DNA of 64,000 nt from Argyresthia goedartella (GCA_949825045.1 OX463829.1:24274715-24338714); one strand, 5' to 3'; counted from the first letter of the stretch, positions 43,360 to 54,183 are shown. Program-made: numbers and translations. Notes: generated by a model not told the origin, from the letters alone.

Positions 43360-45582
43360 ATGAGTTTACGTAGCAAGGATAAAATCTGTCCTATATTTGG
43401 TGCGGGAAAAGCGCTACCAAATAGTATGTTACCGACAAAAGAAGATGTGATGAAGCATTTTATTTTAGTATCTGAAACATTGGAAAATCCGTTTCAGGAC
43501 TCTGTGAAAGTTATTAGTGAAATCATCGTTACCGACGTAGAAAATCTGTGGAAGAAGGCTTCGTTACCCACGATAGACTACAGAAATATCGTGCAGTTAT
43601 TTAAAAAATATCACGGTAAATATAGGGCTCTTCTGAAGCCGTACAAAGGCAGATGTAATAATGCCAACTACATTAAGAAAATGGACGAATTCAGACGGGA
43701 GAGTCAATCGCTATATGATATTGCTAGTTGCAAGTGTAGTTCGTTTGAATGTTGTGTTTGTGTACCATCACGCAAATTACCACAGAAAGAATGGGCTTTT
43801 TTAACCGATCAAAGGGGTGAAAGGAAAATGATGATTGGTTTGCTAGATATAAAGACCACATATAAAAAGATGAGTAACAATGTAAGGATGTTGAAACGGA
43901 AACTGTATGAAGAAAAGTCAAAATCCACCGACAACCAAACACAGACAAATCAAAAGAAAACTCAACGTTTAGCAGCCTCGAATCGCGAAAATTCGAACAC
44001 TGTTTCGAGCCTTGAGGTTGAGGACTTACCCCCCCTGCCTTGTACCGCCACAAATCCACAAAATGACTACCCTGTAGTAGCCAGAACCTTAGATCGCTTT
44101 GGAATATCAGATAGAGCAGGAGCCGCCATAGTCTCCGCTACGTTACAAAATATTGGGCTAGTGACGGAAAATGACACTTCAAATGTTGTCGATCGCAACA
44201 AAATCCGTCGAGCGCGTGATAAGACAAGAACCGCGACGACTTCTGCTAGTAATGAACTGACAAAGTGCTCGCCAGATACTATTTGCATCTCATTTGATGG
44301 GCGCAAGGACAAGACCCTTTTTTATGAAGACATGCGCCGGAAAATCAAGACGGAAGAACACATCTGTGTTCTCATAGAACCAGGATCGAATTACTTGGGC
44401 CACATTCCGGCCCAGTCAGGTGATGCAAAAACAATAGCACGTAAGATGTTTGCCTATTTTATAGCAAAAGGTATTGCTTTGAAGAAAATCAGGGCAATTA
44501 GCTGTGATGGAACCGCCGTGAATACCGGCTACAAATCGGGTATTATCCGGCTACTCGAAGGCAAGCTACAACATCCACTTCAATGGTTCGTATGTCAACT
44601 GCACGCCAACGAACTCACTTTGAGGCATCTCTTCGAGCATCTAGATGGAACAACAACAGGACCAAAAAGATTCAGCGGCAAGGTAGGACGAAGTCTGAAC
44701 AACTGCGAACTTCTCCCGGTCATAGCTTTTCATCCAATCGAATGCAGATTACCGACTATAACGAAATCCCGGGAAGACCTTAGCACCGACCAGCTATATT
44801 TGCTAGAGATTTGTCGTGCGATCAACGACGGCCAATGCGACCCAAAATTAGCTAAACGCAATCCTGGGAAAATATGTCACTCACGCTGGTTAACAACAGC
44901 GAACAGAATTCTAAGGGTTTATGTTTCCACTGCGTCGCCGTCGGAAAATCTTGTGACATTAGCTGAATTTGTGATCAAGGTGTATGCTCCGATGTGGTTT
45001 CAAATAAAGACCAGACCTCACTGCATAAATGGAGCGCAACACGTCTTCGAAAGCATTAAGGTGTCACGTTACCTGCCTGAAGAGTTGAAGAAGGTAGTAG
45101 ATCCTGTCATACAACGGAATGGATATTTTGGGCACTGTGAAAACATTCTGATAGCAATGCTACATGATGAAAGACGGCACATTCGTGAACTCGCTCTCAG
45201 ACGAATTCTAAAGGTGCGGGACAGGTCGGCGTTCACACCTAAGAGAGTATTTCAAGTGTCCTCGTTAAATTTTGAAGCAAACGACTATACTGATTTGATA
45301 GACTGGAAAGTGATTTCTGAACCACCTCTCACTATGCAAATTCCAACCACCGTCATTTCCGAGGCCATTTTGGACCTCGATACCATAAATGCTAGGATAT
45401 CTTTGGACTTCTATCGCATACCTTGTCACACGCAAGCTACTGAAAGGTGCATAAAGTTGGTAACGGAATCATCTTCTGCTGTCTGTGGTCCAGAGCGTCG
45501 TGAAGGGTGGATAAGAAATAAATTGGAGTCATGCCGAATAATGCCTATCTTCGAGTCGAAGAAAAATTACAAAATAGGGTAA
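43360..45582 (+). CDS. Transposase of hAT-like element E, 740 aa, intact
   Basis: The start is the first ATG of a single uninterrupted frame. The N-terminal approximately 160 residues hold a basic region and a Cys cluster (C124, C126, C131, C132, C134; CKCSSFECCVC), probably a zinc-binding DNA-recognition module. It is followed by a FLTDQRGERKMMIG block, a coiled, Lys-rich linker (165-215) and a variable region. The catalytic part has D313 (ISFDGRKDK), D383 (SCDGTAVNTG), CQLHANEL (412-419) like the hAT CxxH motif, a SRWLTTANRILRVY block (508-521) like the hAT conserved Trp region, and CHTQATERCIKL with E695 as the candidate third acid. The large gap between the second Asp and the Glu fits the hAT insertion domain. 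I do not know a characterised member this close, so the function is inferred from ends, target duplication and motifs. Confidence 0.75.
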   Translation: MSLRSKDKICPIFGAGKALPNSMLPTKEDVMKHFILVSETLENPFQDSVKVISEIIVTDVENLWKKASLPTIDYRNIVQLFKKYHGKYRALLKPYKGRCNNANYIKKMDEFRRESQSLYDIASCKCSSFECCVCVPSRKLPQKEWAFLTDQRGERKMMIGLLDIKTTYKKMSNNVRMLKRKLYEEKSKSTDNQTQTNQKKTQRLAASNRENSNTVSSLEVEDLPPLPCTATNPQNDYPVVARTLDRFGISDRAGAAIVSATLQNIGLVTENDTSNVVDRNKIRRARDKTRTATTSASNELTKCSPDTICISFDGRKDKTLFYEDMRRKIKTEEHICVLIEPGSNYLGHIPAQSGDAKTIARKMFAYFIAKGIALKKIRAISCDGTAVNTGYKSGIIRLLEGKLQHPLQWFVCQLHANELTLRHLFEHLDGTTTGPKRFSGKVGRSLNNCELLPVIAFHPIECRLPTITKSREDLSTDQLYLLEICRAINDGQCDPKLAKRNPGKICHSRWLTTANRILRVYVSTASPSENLVTLAEFVIKVYAPMWFQIKTRPHCINGAQHVFESIKVSRYLPEELKKVVDPVIQRNGYFGHCENILIAMLHDERRHIRELALRRILKVRDRSAFTPKRVFQVSSLNFEANDYTDLIDWKVISEPPLTMQIPTTVISEAILDLDTINARISLDFYRIPCHTQATERCIKLVTESSSAVCGPERREGWIRNKLESCRIMPIFESKKNYKIG

Positions 45583-45837
45583 AATGTCGATATCTTTAAA
45601 CTCACTGTAAGCTCTTTGTTGACGTTTATTTTGTGTTATTGGGTTTTTGATTACTTGTTTGTTAACTGAAATATATATTAAAATAATTATACTGTTGTTT
45701 TAATTTAATTAAAGTACTTTTATTCCATGACGAACCGAACCCACTTTTTAGCATTTTCCCCAAACTTCAAGTCCCTTGGGGCAGTACTTCTACTCATATG
45801 TCATTGTTGCTGTTATATTGACTTAAGATCATATTGA

Positions 45838-45903
45838 CATAGAGCATCCATCCCGCAGTGCACAAAAACTAAAATCAAAAAAATCGAAATTCGATCCAGC
45901 CTA
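45838..45903. repeat. Right terminal and subterminal inverted repeat of element E
   Basis: Inverted counterpart of the left end, ending GATCCAGCCTA and followed by the GTCGTCAT target duplicate. Confidence 0.75.
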
Positions 45904-45913
45904 GTCGTCATTA

Positions 45914-46880
45914 AACATCAAGGTAGATATTAAATGACATGAGTGATGATATCGTATGTCACTTTCAGGTCTATTTTAACACGACCAATTAGCAATTTGT
46001 AATTGATTATATGAAGTTTTGTTACACATGAATTATTTAGGGAACATAATATCTCGCCTCTTTCGCGGAACGATTAGACAGAAGACGTAGTATGACCAAT
46101 GAGGAGGCATTTAACAGAATTTTCATAATCTAAACACAATTTAATTGAAAATGGTTAAGAATCGTTGGAAAACAGGAATATTGTCGGTTGGATCGTGTTA
46201 CTTCATGCTTATTTCAACTAATTATGCCCATCGCTGCTCTTATTGCCTCATTTTCCATTAAACGGCCATTTAAGCCCAGTAACAACAGCTGTCTTATTAT
46301 ATTGTAGCTGGCGCATGGGAGGAATATTTATTCGAATTACTGACGATGACTTTGAATGGTGAATGAGGATTTACCGAGGTTTTTCATGATGATGAATGAG
46401 TTTCTTTTTGTTGAGACTCTTTGAGTACATATATAAACTCTTTTTATAAAATTATATATGTGAAGATAGTTTTCTGTGGATCAAATTATGTCAACTTTGC
46501 TGTTTGCAAACAAGGGATTTTGAAAATAATATCGGATATTATTCTGTTTATCTAACAACAACTCCAAAAACGATTGCTTAAGTTACGAAAGCTTTCTTGA
46601 TAACCAGAACCAGGCAATAAAACGACATAATTACCAGAAAATAAATCCACACAAATATACGAAAACGAAATCTTTATCGTATCCGGCTTATGGCTGGAAA
46701 ACGTATCTTACGCATATGTGTAAGCGAAGCTTTACTGTAATTTAAAAAGTTAGTGCTTGTATTGGTATACTCACGGTTCCCGCAACTCCGAAAACATAGA
46801 CTTTCTTGATTTCTTGATTTTGCAACTAAACTAAAGTATTTAGTTATGCGATAAACATTCTTAAGATGACTCCCACATTT
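45914..46880. other. Unassigned AT-rich DNA
   Basis: No gene was recognised. Confidence 0.35.
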
Positions 46881-46939
46881 TATACAGTTGTACTCTCAAT
46901 TTCAGATGCTCCAATTCAGAATGAGCGACCACTTCTGTG

Positions 46940-47197
46940 ATGGATGGATTCGCCAAAATACCTTTGGTGGTCCTCAGAATGATATACGATATCATACATG
47001 GCACCCTCCAAGCCCTTGTTCACATAGCAGTAAATGTCACACAATTACTTGCAATACTAGTAACTCTGATTTGTGTTACTTCATTAGGAGTTGCTTACCA
47101 CCGCACAGAAAATACTGATGGGAATGCAGTGGTATATTTTATGGCAACATTTGGCTTCGGGTTAGGACTTTACGCTTTGTTCAAAACATTTTTCTAA
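46940..47197 (+). CDS. Small two-pass membrane protein-like ORF, possible host exon
   Basis: The ATG at 46,940 opens 85 codons. There are two hydrophobic helices, roughly residues 27-50 (VHIAVNVTQLLAILVTLICV) and 64-83 (VVYFMATFGFGLGLYALF), joined by a short polar HRTENTDGN loop. A good acceptor (TCTCAATTTCAG, ending near 46,904) lies 36 bp upstream, with an in-frame TGA between it and the ATG, so the exon could carry the end of a 5' UTR. The ORF ends with TAA, followed by an inverted repeat (GCCCATTAATGGGC). No transposon similarity was recognised. It is the best host-gene candidate in the window but could be chance. Confidence 0.35.
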   Translation: MDGFAKIPLVVLRMIYDIIHGTLQALVHIAVNVTQLLAILVTLICVTSLGVAYHRTENTDGNAVVYFMATFGFGLGLYALFKTFF

Positions 47198-47603
47198 CTT
47201 TATGCCCCATTAATGGGCTTTTTAAAATAATTCTAACGATGACTCGTATTTTGGCTGCTCGCCGTGACTCAATTTGCGCCGTGACGTAAGTAATACACGA
47301 ATTTTAGAAAAAAATATGGGAGAAGTTCTTTTATCTGTCGGGGTACGTAGGGTATAGGGAAAAGTTAAGATTTAGGCCCATTAAAGCTGTTAAAAAAACT
47401 TCTAGTTCAAGTTCAATTTTATTTATTACTGTAGACATATTCATAGCCTTAGCACGTATTTTTTCTCCTTCTCTACATTGAACCGCTATGGGAGGAGAAG
47501 AGCGAAGAAACTCCCACAGATTGATTTTTAGATCGCTTTTAAAAATTGATTGTGTTTAACTAATACAAATATAACAATATTAATTATTATAATTAATAAG
47601 CAG

Positions 47604-47735
47604 GAATCCTGTCTTGCCTAGGTTTGTTCGAAGAAATCTCTTTTTAGAGATAAGCTCGCTTTGCTAACAACATTTCTTTTAACTGTCTGTAATTTTATAT
47701 TATCTGTGCAATAAAGAATATGAATATGAATATTA
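47604..47735 (+). repeat. 3' end of an RTE-like LINE or SINE with hairpin and GAATAT tail
   Basis: GCCTAGGTTTGTTCGAAGAA precedes the hairpin ATCTCT-TTTT-AGAGAT (47636-47651). A sequence ending GCAATAAAGAATATGAATATG carries a polyadenylation signal and a repeat-unit tail. Comparison with the sister LINE copies shows it as an insertion. Confidence 0.65.
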
Positions 47736-48372
47736 ACAGCAAGTTCTGTGTTGAGTTAGATTAACCCCATACAGTTCCGTCATTTAAGTAATCTTGAACA
47801 TTATATCAATTTATTTACAAAGCTGTTTTTAAATCCTCCACAGGTATCTTGTAGTAGTAGAGAATGCAGAACCCTTGAAATAATCGCTTACCTTCCCATG
47901 TCTAAACCGGCGTGCAACTAGTCTGTGATTATTTCTTAGGTCAACATTACAGCTAAATTGGAAAATGTTGAAAAGTTCTTGCGTACATGCATTTTATTTT
48001 CGAAGATAAATTGACTAGCTACAATTAGTAAGTAAATTTCTTTAAAAAGCTCTCTTAAGGAGTCTGTGCATTTTAAATTATAAATTGCCCGAATAGCTCT
48101 TTTCTTTAAAATAACTATAGTTTGAATATCCGCTGCTTTCCACCACAACAAGATACCATAGGATATAACACTATGAAAGTAACTAAAAAATACTAGCTTA
48201 GTTGTAGCCACATCCGTGTTTTGTCTGATGTTCCTAACAGTGTAGGCCGCAGAACTTAATCTTCCAGCTTATTTACCTATGTGGGGTTCCCACTGAAATT
48301 TGCTAACAATTGATTATTCCAAGAAACTTCATATCTTTCAGTCATTCTAACCTGTTACCGTATAAGACGAAA

Positions 48373-48516
48373 CAGTGTAGGAAGCAGGAATAATTTCGCA
48401 TCGAAAAAGTATGCGAATCGAACTATCAGTGACTCTTATGTATAGTGACATAAGGTTCATTTTCTCTGAACTCGAACACTTTTTCACTCTGGTAATTATT
48501 CCTGCTTCAGCCACTG
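48373..48516. mobile_element. 144-bp MITE with 23-bp terminal inverted repeats
   Basis: CAGTGTAGGAAGCAGGAATAATT at the left is inverted at the right (AATTATTCCTGCTTCAGCCACTG) with three mismatches. The sister LINE copies at 39.8 and 62.7 kb lack it, confirming an insertion. The CAGTG ends suggest a hAT-type origin, but no 8-bp duplication is visible. Confidence 0.75.
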
Positions 48517-48590
48517 GTCTCAACTTGCCTGACATTTGGAAGTTAGAATTTAATACACTTGGTTTAACCAGCGTTTAACAATAAATTATT

Positions 48591-49199
48591 AACTGTGAAC
48601 CAATGCAAGGTCAACGCAATCAAAAATATAACGTCCCTTTCAGCCACTAAACTGCTGACTTTGCTAGAACCCTTATTTACCACCGGCGTTAGCTAACGCC
48701 ACCTTTGCGTTATAGGTTTCAAATTTTATTATCATGGCATAGGATTCAAAATCTCGATCCGTCCCAACTACACTCGGTTTTTGAGTAGTTAATACTCACA
48801 AAAAATCAAACGCTACAGGGTGCTTTCCGTTGACCTAGAATCATGAAATTTGGCAAGAATAAATGTCTTATGGCACAAATAAGCGAAAAAAATCGAAGAA
48901 CCGTAATTTTGTAGTTCCGTCATTTAAAAAAATGATTCTTTTATAACCCCCTGTGGCCGAGTCAGACTTGCACTTGGCTAGGTGTGTTTTTGTTACATGA
49001 TTTTGGTCTATACGTTTTCTTGTTCGATGTTACGAATCGATTTTTTACCGATTAAACCGAAGTAATCAATTAACAAATAGCAGAATAACGTGAAATTAAA
49101 GAGTCGATGTATAAAATTTGCGCGGTAAATATTTGAGCGGTATTGTGGCGATTTTTCAGAAAACGAAACTTTCAGCAAAGAAAATCGATAAATATTTCA
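48591..49199. other. Unassigned DNA
   Basis: No gene. A piece near 48,950-49,000 (TGTGGCCGAGTCAGACTTGCACTTGGC) resembles the 3' end of the GTCCGTCC-core repeat family. Confidence 0.4.
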
Positions 49200-49595
49200 A
49201 AATCTTCATATTTCGTGGCAGAGTGTGCGGATGTGTGTATATTGCCTAAACATTGCCAAGCAAAATGTTCTTTATCAATCCATAAAATTGTATAATTCAT
49301 TATCGAAAAATTTGAAAATAATTGATAAAACGAAGATGTTTGAAGGAAAAATTAAAAAATATTTGATGGAAAAATCTTTTTATGACATTAATGACTTTTA
49401 TGCTGAACCTAATTGTTAGAAAATTTGAACTATTTGTATTGTATAATTTATCAACCACAAGATATGACAACATGTGACATTAATTTAAATTATTGATTTA
49501 TTCTGAAAATTTAATTTAGTAATAGTATTAGATATTAAGTGATTTCAGACACAATGTATATTGTTAATGAATTAATAAATAAATAAATAAATTAA
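49200..49595 (+). pseudogene. 3' end of a non-LTR element
   Basis: The short frame VLYQSIKLYNSLSKNLKIID and FEGKIKKYLMEKSFYDINDFY resembles the C-terminal tail of CR1/Jockey-type RTs. About 110 bp of UTR and a TAAA-unit tail (AATAAATAAATAAATAAATT) near 49,575 follow. It is 5'-truncated so far that no RT motif remains. Confidence 0.6.
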
Positions 49596-50680
49596 ATTAA
49601 ATTTGGCTAAATATTTGAGTTAATATTAAATTTGTCAAGAATGATTTTGTTCTTTCACTTTTTTCATGCATCGTGTACAATTTTCTCTTAAAACTGTAAA
49701 ACACCGCGTATCGGGAAACGTTTAAGGGCCGCGGGGAGGAGACACGCACCCCGGAGGGGGGGGGGTGTTTAACTTAGCTCTATTTCCAACATAAATATCT
49801 CGATAGATAAAAGATCTGCATTCTGCATTAATTTGGAAAAAATATATATATCTGAATGAAAAAACTTTGTAGGCGCATTTTTTAAGTGAATTGAATAGAT
49901 ATATTAAGTGCCAATATTGAAATATCTAGGATTTTTCTGTATGCATAAATAATATAAACAGTATTACTTTTAAAATGTATTTTATCTAACTCAGTTTTAA
50001 ATTAAATTAAATTTGTTTATTGGCAAATTGTAATATATTCCATAGGTATTCTCTTTATTGTGACTTACTTACTTCAGTAAATTCAATCGAACATTAAGTT
50101 TGATCGAGGACCGCAAATGGAATAGCTGTTAGCATTTCCATTTGGTTACAATTTATTGTTTTCGGATTACCTGGGTTTGATTGATGGTTAAAGTTTTAAT
50201 CGAGATTATAGATCGTTACCCGTGTGAGTGATAGATTATTATTTGATTAAGGTTACTTTACAAATGAAGGTAAGTTATCCTGAAATCAAATACCTGAAAT
50301 CTATATCTGAAATCTATACCTGAAATCAAATCATCGCCCGCTGCTCAAAACAAATCCTCACAACTTCAGTGCAATGAACCATGGATAGTGGTTTATTATT
50401 TGGAAGGTAATGTTGTTAGCTTTCAAATGATACCAAAAAGATTAAAATTCTGGTACAAAGGGGTCTTACAGGCCCAGCGTCGTCAGTAAAACATGATTTT
50501 ACATCCTTGCCCGCGCTTCCTTGGGCTCATCACCTGAGTAGCTTCGAGTTTCCTTGCGTCCATGTCATAGAAGAGGATAGCTATGTCGGACAGGCTCAAA
50601 TCGGTAAGTTGCATTGTCATAAAGTTCGGCAGGGGTCTTTCAGCCCCATGACACCATTTACGTAATTTTTTAACGTAATT
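49596..50680. other. Unassigned DNA with a G10 run
   Basis: It contains a GC-rich island and ten consecutive G at about 49,756-49,765. No gene was recognised. Confidence 0.4.
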
Positions 50681-50878
50681 TTGCTGTATTTATTTTTCGT
50701 ATTTTTAACCGAGAACAGGCCAAACACTAGAAAAGCCCGCGCCAGTTATCTTCCTCGATTAAAGCGCAAATCAAATTACCAGTGTGATTCGTGTCCGAAA
50801 GCAAAAAAAAATGCCCAGACTGCATATAAAAATTGGCAAAGTTTGACCATGGTCAATTTCGTGAAATTACACTTTTGA
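50681..50878 (+). pseudogene. Possible piggyBac-type transposase C-terminus
   Basis: The short open stretch carries RARASYLPRLKRKSNYQCDS, then CPKAKKNAQTAYKN and TMVNFVKLHF. The basic linker and CxxC start resemble the C-terminal Cys-rich domain of piggyBac-like transposases, but the later Cys pairs are missing. It is weak and unverified. Confidence 0.2.
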
Positions 50879-50879
50879 T

Positions 50880-51861
50880 TGAAGTATTTTTTTGGAATTC
50901 ATATTACTTCAACATTAAAGAAGAAAGTATAGTTATTTGCTTTATTTTTTCATTTTATATATGATAACACATTTTTTTAGGACTTTGTCTAGCTACCACA
51001 TTTAATTTCTATGATTTAGACCAGATACCGCAGTGGACCTCTCAGACCCCTCGTCACCAGTTACGTTACACAAAAACCATGTCACCAGTCAAAGGTTAAA
51101 TTCCAAATCATTGAGGTTATTTTATTCTATTTACTAGCCATTCTAATTGATAAATAATACAATTACAGAAATATTTCGTAATGCAAATCAGTCGAAGTTT
51201 ATCATGAAAAATTACAATAAATGTTATTTGATTTTTACCCGACTGGGCCAGAAGGAGGGTTATGTTTTAAGTATGTATATATGTATGTAAGTATCTATAT
51301 TTCTTTGTTACGCTCTGTAGCCTGAACGGCTTTTGAGAGTGGCACTGAGAAAATCAAAAACAAAAATAAAATTTAAAAAATTGCGACCCTACGTCGTATT
51401 TTTTTCACTTCTCAGGCTCGAAAAGTACTTCTTTATGCTGGATGTAGGCTGCATAGAATCGCATTTAATGCACTAGTGCTTAAAGGGTTGTCGTCATATA
51501 AACCACAGATTAGTAATTTAGACTAAGATAATTGAGCCATTCAGCCTGACTGGCTCTCAATAATCTTGTTATTTTCATACATTTACTTCAATTTATTTGC
51601 ATTCTATGTTACATAGTAAAAAAAGAAACTAAAAAAACTAATAAAACAATTATTATGAAAAAAACATTAAAAACTCATAGTATGACTCAGCATTATCGCG
51701 TACGACCTAAGCTAGAAATGAAATGCAGAAAATAAAAAAAAAATAAAAAATATACACAGCTGCGGGAAAGAGACTTGTTTTTGACTTTAATTTAGTTGTT
51801 TTCTTTGCAAAACTGGTTGTTTTACACAAAAATAATTAATAAGTCAAATTAAGTCGAAATA
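50880..51861. other. Unassigned DNA including a dispersed repeat piece
   Basis: The segment at about 51,232-51,345 (CCGACTGGGCCAGAAGGAGG...GTATGTATATATGTATG) resembles a repeat I recall as common in lepidopteran genomes. Otherwise no gene. Confidence 0.4.
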
Positions 51862-52009
51862 ATGCTTACGCCTAACACACTAATGGAAACAAATGCAAAA
51901 GGAGTTATTGAACAGTCGATGCCGCCTAAATCCAAGCAAAGTTATCTTAAAACGTATGAATATTTCAACCTCTGGAGAAGCGGCAAACAAGGCAATAAAT
52001 TCGCAGAAG
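51862..52009 (+). CDS. Possible first exon of a tyrosine-recombinase-like (Crypton-type) gene
   Basis: ATG, then 49 codons ending at a splice donor (GAAG followed by GTATTT at 52,010). The segment MPPKSKQSYLKTYEYFNLWR resembles the helical core-binding start of Crypton/YR-like proteins (KSKxxYxxxYxxFxxW). No downstream exon with the R-H-R-Y residues was found in the window, so this is either an orphan exon or an unrelated match. Confidence 0.3.
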
Positions 52010-52089
52010 GTATTTTTTACATTATCGCTGTTTAATTTTCTAGCAATCGAAGTGAAAAGCAGGGTGTAATGTCATAAACCTAATTTTAC

Positions 52090-52280
52090 CCTCGAGTTAA
52101 TTATCCACCTTTTCAAAAAGTGGTTAAGGTTATATGAGACCACCTCTGAAGTATGGTTTACCAAACAAAAAAATAATTATCAAAATCGGTTCATAATTGA
52201 CGGAGTAATCGCGTAACAAACACACCCAAAAAATATAGACGAATTGAGAACCTCCTCCTTTTTTGAAGTCGGTTAAAAAG
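52090..52280 (+). repeat. Second copy of the AACCGACTTCAA-ended repeat
   Basis: The right part (AACAAACACACCCAAAAAATATAGACGAATTGAGAACCTCCTCCTTTTTTGAAGTCGGTT) closely matches 32,775-32,836. The left end is less clear. Confidence 0.65.
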
Positions 52281-52918
52281 AAACTGAAAGATTGAAAAAG
52301 TAGTCGGGTTATTTGTTTTTATTATAATTTCACTTGTTCAAGGTTATATTTTTTCATTCTCACATTTGGTATGTTCTCATTGCTGAGGTGAAAAGTTGTA
52401 TATGCGACACGAGACCAAAGTTTTTTGCATCTCGTGCTTTTGACTCCCTCGCTCACTCAGTATTCTAACGTAGAAACACTCGCTACGCTCGCGATTCAAA
52501 TATAGAATCCTACGCTCAATCTGCACTCAAACAAGCACCTACAGCAAAAATCAACTCTGCTCTCTTGTTGCACAAATAACAATATTTGTTTTAAAAAATT
52601 ATGTCTTCTGTTTTTACATTCCATGATATAAGATGAATAATCTTTGGTTATGATATTGAAAGAGGTTGAAAGCTAACAAACCTTTCAAATGATATACCAA
52701 AATCCATAGTTAATTGCATAGAAACTGCAAAAATTCGTTCCGAGCAACGCGCGATGAAGTGATCCCAGTGTATTGCTTTCGAGGACCAAATTTTAAGGAG
52801 TGTTGAATAATACACATTTAGGACTGAATTTCATATTTATCGCCAGACACAGAAACGCCGTAAGTCCACGAGCAATTGATTTATTTGTAATGATATTAAA
52901 CCAACAACGTTAACCAAG
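52281..52918. other. Unassigned DNA
   Basis: No gene. An AAAGCTAACAAACCTTTCAAATGATATACC piece near 52,670 resembles one near 50,420 in reverse, a dispersed repeat fragment. Confidence 0.35.
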
Positions 52919-53491
52919 TATGCATATGTCGCAGTTAGTTGGTTAAATCAGACCCTTAACTAACACCCTAGACCGTTAATAAAACACCGACGTTTAACCA
53001 AGTCGCTAAAGTTCCGTCAGATAAGTGAATGAACGAAATGTTTAACGAGTTGTCTAAACGTTCCTAGGCAACAAGACATATACAATATAAATACACTTAA
53101 GTACACATAAAAATATTTTATCTGTACTTAAGTTTATATTTTAAGTATTTTTTGTTGTTCCTACATGTTCAACCTAACACGCTTCGCTTCGCTTCGCTTA
53201 CCTCCTTTACCCTTCACCTAAGCTACCGCGACGTTTTGCCCTGATATAAGCTGTGCAAATCAGTAGTGAAAAGATAGACTCTGAAAGTAATCAGCTGTTG
53301 TCGTGACGCCATCTTGTTTTACATTATTTAACCAACACGCCAGCTTTCGGTAAGACAGATTCTTAAACGTTTTCGAAGATGCTTTATTTAAATCAAAATA
53401 CTAGTGACTTGGTTAAACGTCAGTATTTAAGTAACGGTCTAGGGTGTTAGTTAAGTGTCTGATTTAACCAACCAACTGCGACACATATACC
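52919..53491. mobile_element. MITE with about 95-bp terminal inverted repeats
   Basis: Left arm 52,919-53,016 and right arm 53,395-53,491 are inverted copies. Shared blocks: GTCGCAGTTGGTTGGTTAAA and CTAACACCCTAGACCGTTA. The middle holds TACATGTTCAACCTAACACG (also at 25.37 kb) and CGCTT short tandem units. No ORF is present. Confidence 0.8.
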
Positions 53492-53599
53492 GCACTCCAC
53501 GCATAATTACATGAAGGCACATTGTTGTAACTTTATACATTAATTTCACGCTGGCATTCCAGCAAAATCGGATGGAAATCCAAAAGTTTGATCAAGTTT

Positions 53600-53820
53600 T
53601 AATTAAATGCCTCGATATACAAATATCGTTCGCAGAAGGGGTTGATTTTTGGTAGGTAACCGAAGGGTGCCAAAAGGAGCCTCCACTGTCCGTCTGTCCG
53701 TCCGTCCGTCAGCAGGCTGTATCTCTTGAACTGTAAAAATAATGTGTATTTCTGTTGCCTCTACAACAAAGGCGACCTCATACAAGAAACGTGTTTTGGT
53801 TTGTGTTTTTTCTCGCAAGA
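53600..53820 (+). repeat. GTCCGTCC-core dispersed repeat, copy 1
   Basis: CGAAGGGTGCCAAAAGGAGCCTCC, a GTCCGTCTGTCCGTCCGTCC run, then AGGCTGTATCTCTTGAACTG and TGTATTTCTGTTGCC match the copies at 57.4 and 61.1 kb. Confidence 0.75.
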
Positions 53821-54183
53821 TGGAAGAAACCCTTCAGGTGGGATTGTAACTCACAGTTAACCGTTTTTTTTATTTACTTTGATTTTATCTAAGCTTTAGT
53901 AAGGATTTTAAAGTTATTAGTTGTAAGTTAATCTCTATTAGCTCCTGACGTGTAATTATAGCAATTCTAAAGTTTCATTTGCTTTGCTTTGCCTCATTCG
54001 CCTATCTATACTATACTATATATAAGGATGTTCGAGCTAAGATTTATTTAGACTAATTAGCCGCTAGCTAATAGTTAGCCGAAATTATAAGACGGGTCAA
54101 TGGCATTAAGAAGTCTAGGGTGCAGTTTAAAATTAAAAGCTTCTAATCCTAAGTTGAAGTTAATTAACGAAAGAATAGTTGCT
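53821..54183. other. Unassigned DNA
   Basis: No gene was recognised. Confidence 0.35.

Larger units (their letters stand above)
42876..45903 (+). mobile_element. Complete hAT-like DNA transposon E (3,028 bp)
   Basis: The ends TAGGCCGGATC (42876-42886) and GATCCAGCCTA (45893-45903) are inverted with one mismatch. GTCGTCAT directly flanks both ends (42868-42875 and 45904-45911). An 8-bp duplication of the nTnnnnAn form is characteristic of hAT. Inside, a second inverted block (TTTTCGTGTACTGCGGAATG...ATGCTCTA, about 42,926-42,954, with its partner at about 45,840-45,870) and a third (TAGAAGTACTGCCCC near 42,994, partner near 45,786) give long subterminal symmetry. The body carries one uninterrupted 740-codon gene. 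Everything expected of an autonomous copy is present, although activity is not shown. Confidence 0.85.
47400..48590 (-). pseudogene. 3' part of a Jockey-like LINE (copy 2 of 4), with two nested insertions
   Basis: The reverse-strand translation at 47,936-48,211 reads SYFHSVISYGILLWWKAADI, KKRAIRAIYNLKCTDSLREL and FKEIYLLIVASQFIFENKMH, the C-terminal part of a Jockey-type RT. A 3' UTR like the other copies follows (CTTCTCTACATTGAACC). Inside it lie a foreign LINE/SINE 3' end (47,604-47,735) and a MITE (48,373-48,516). Confidence 0.8.

Noticed and set aside
43724..44312. Reverse-strand ORFs within the hAT-like transposase
   Set aside because: Antisense shadows of the intact 740-codon frame.
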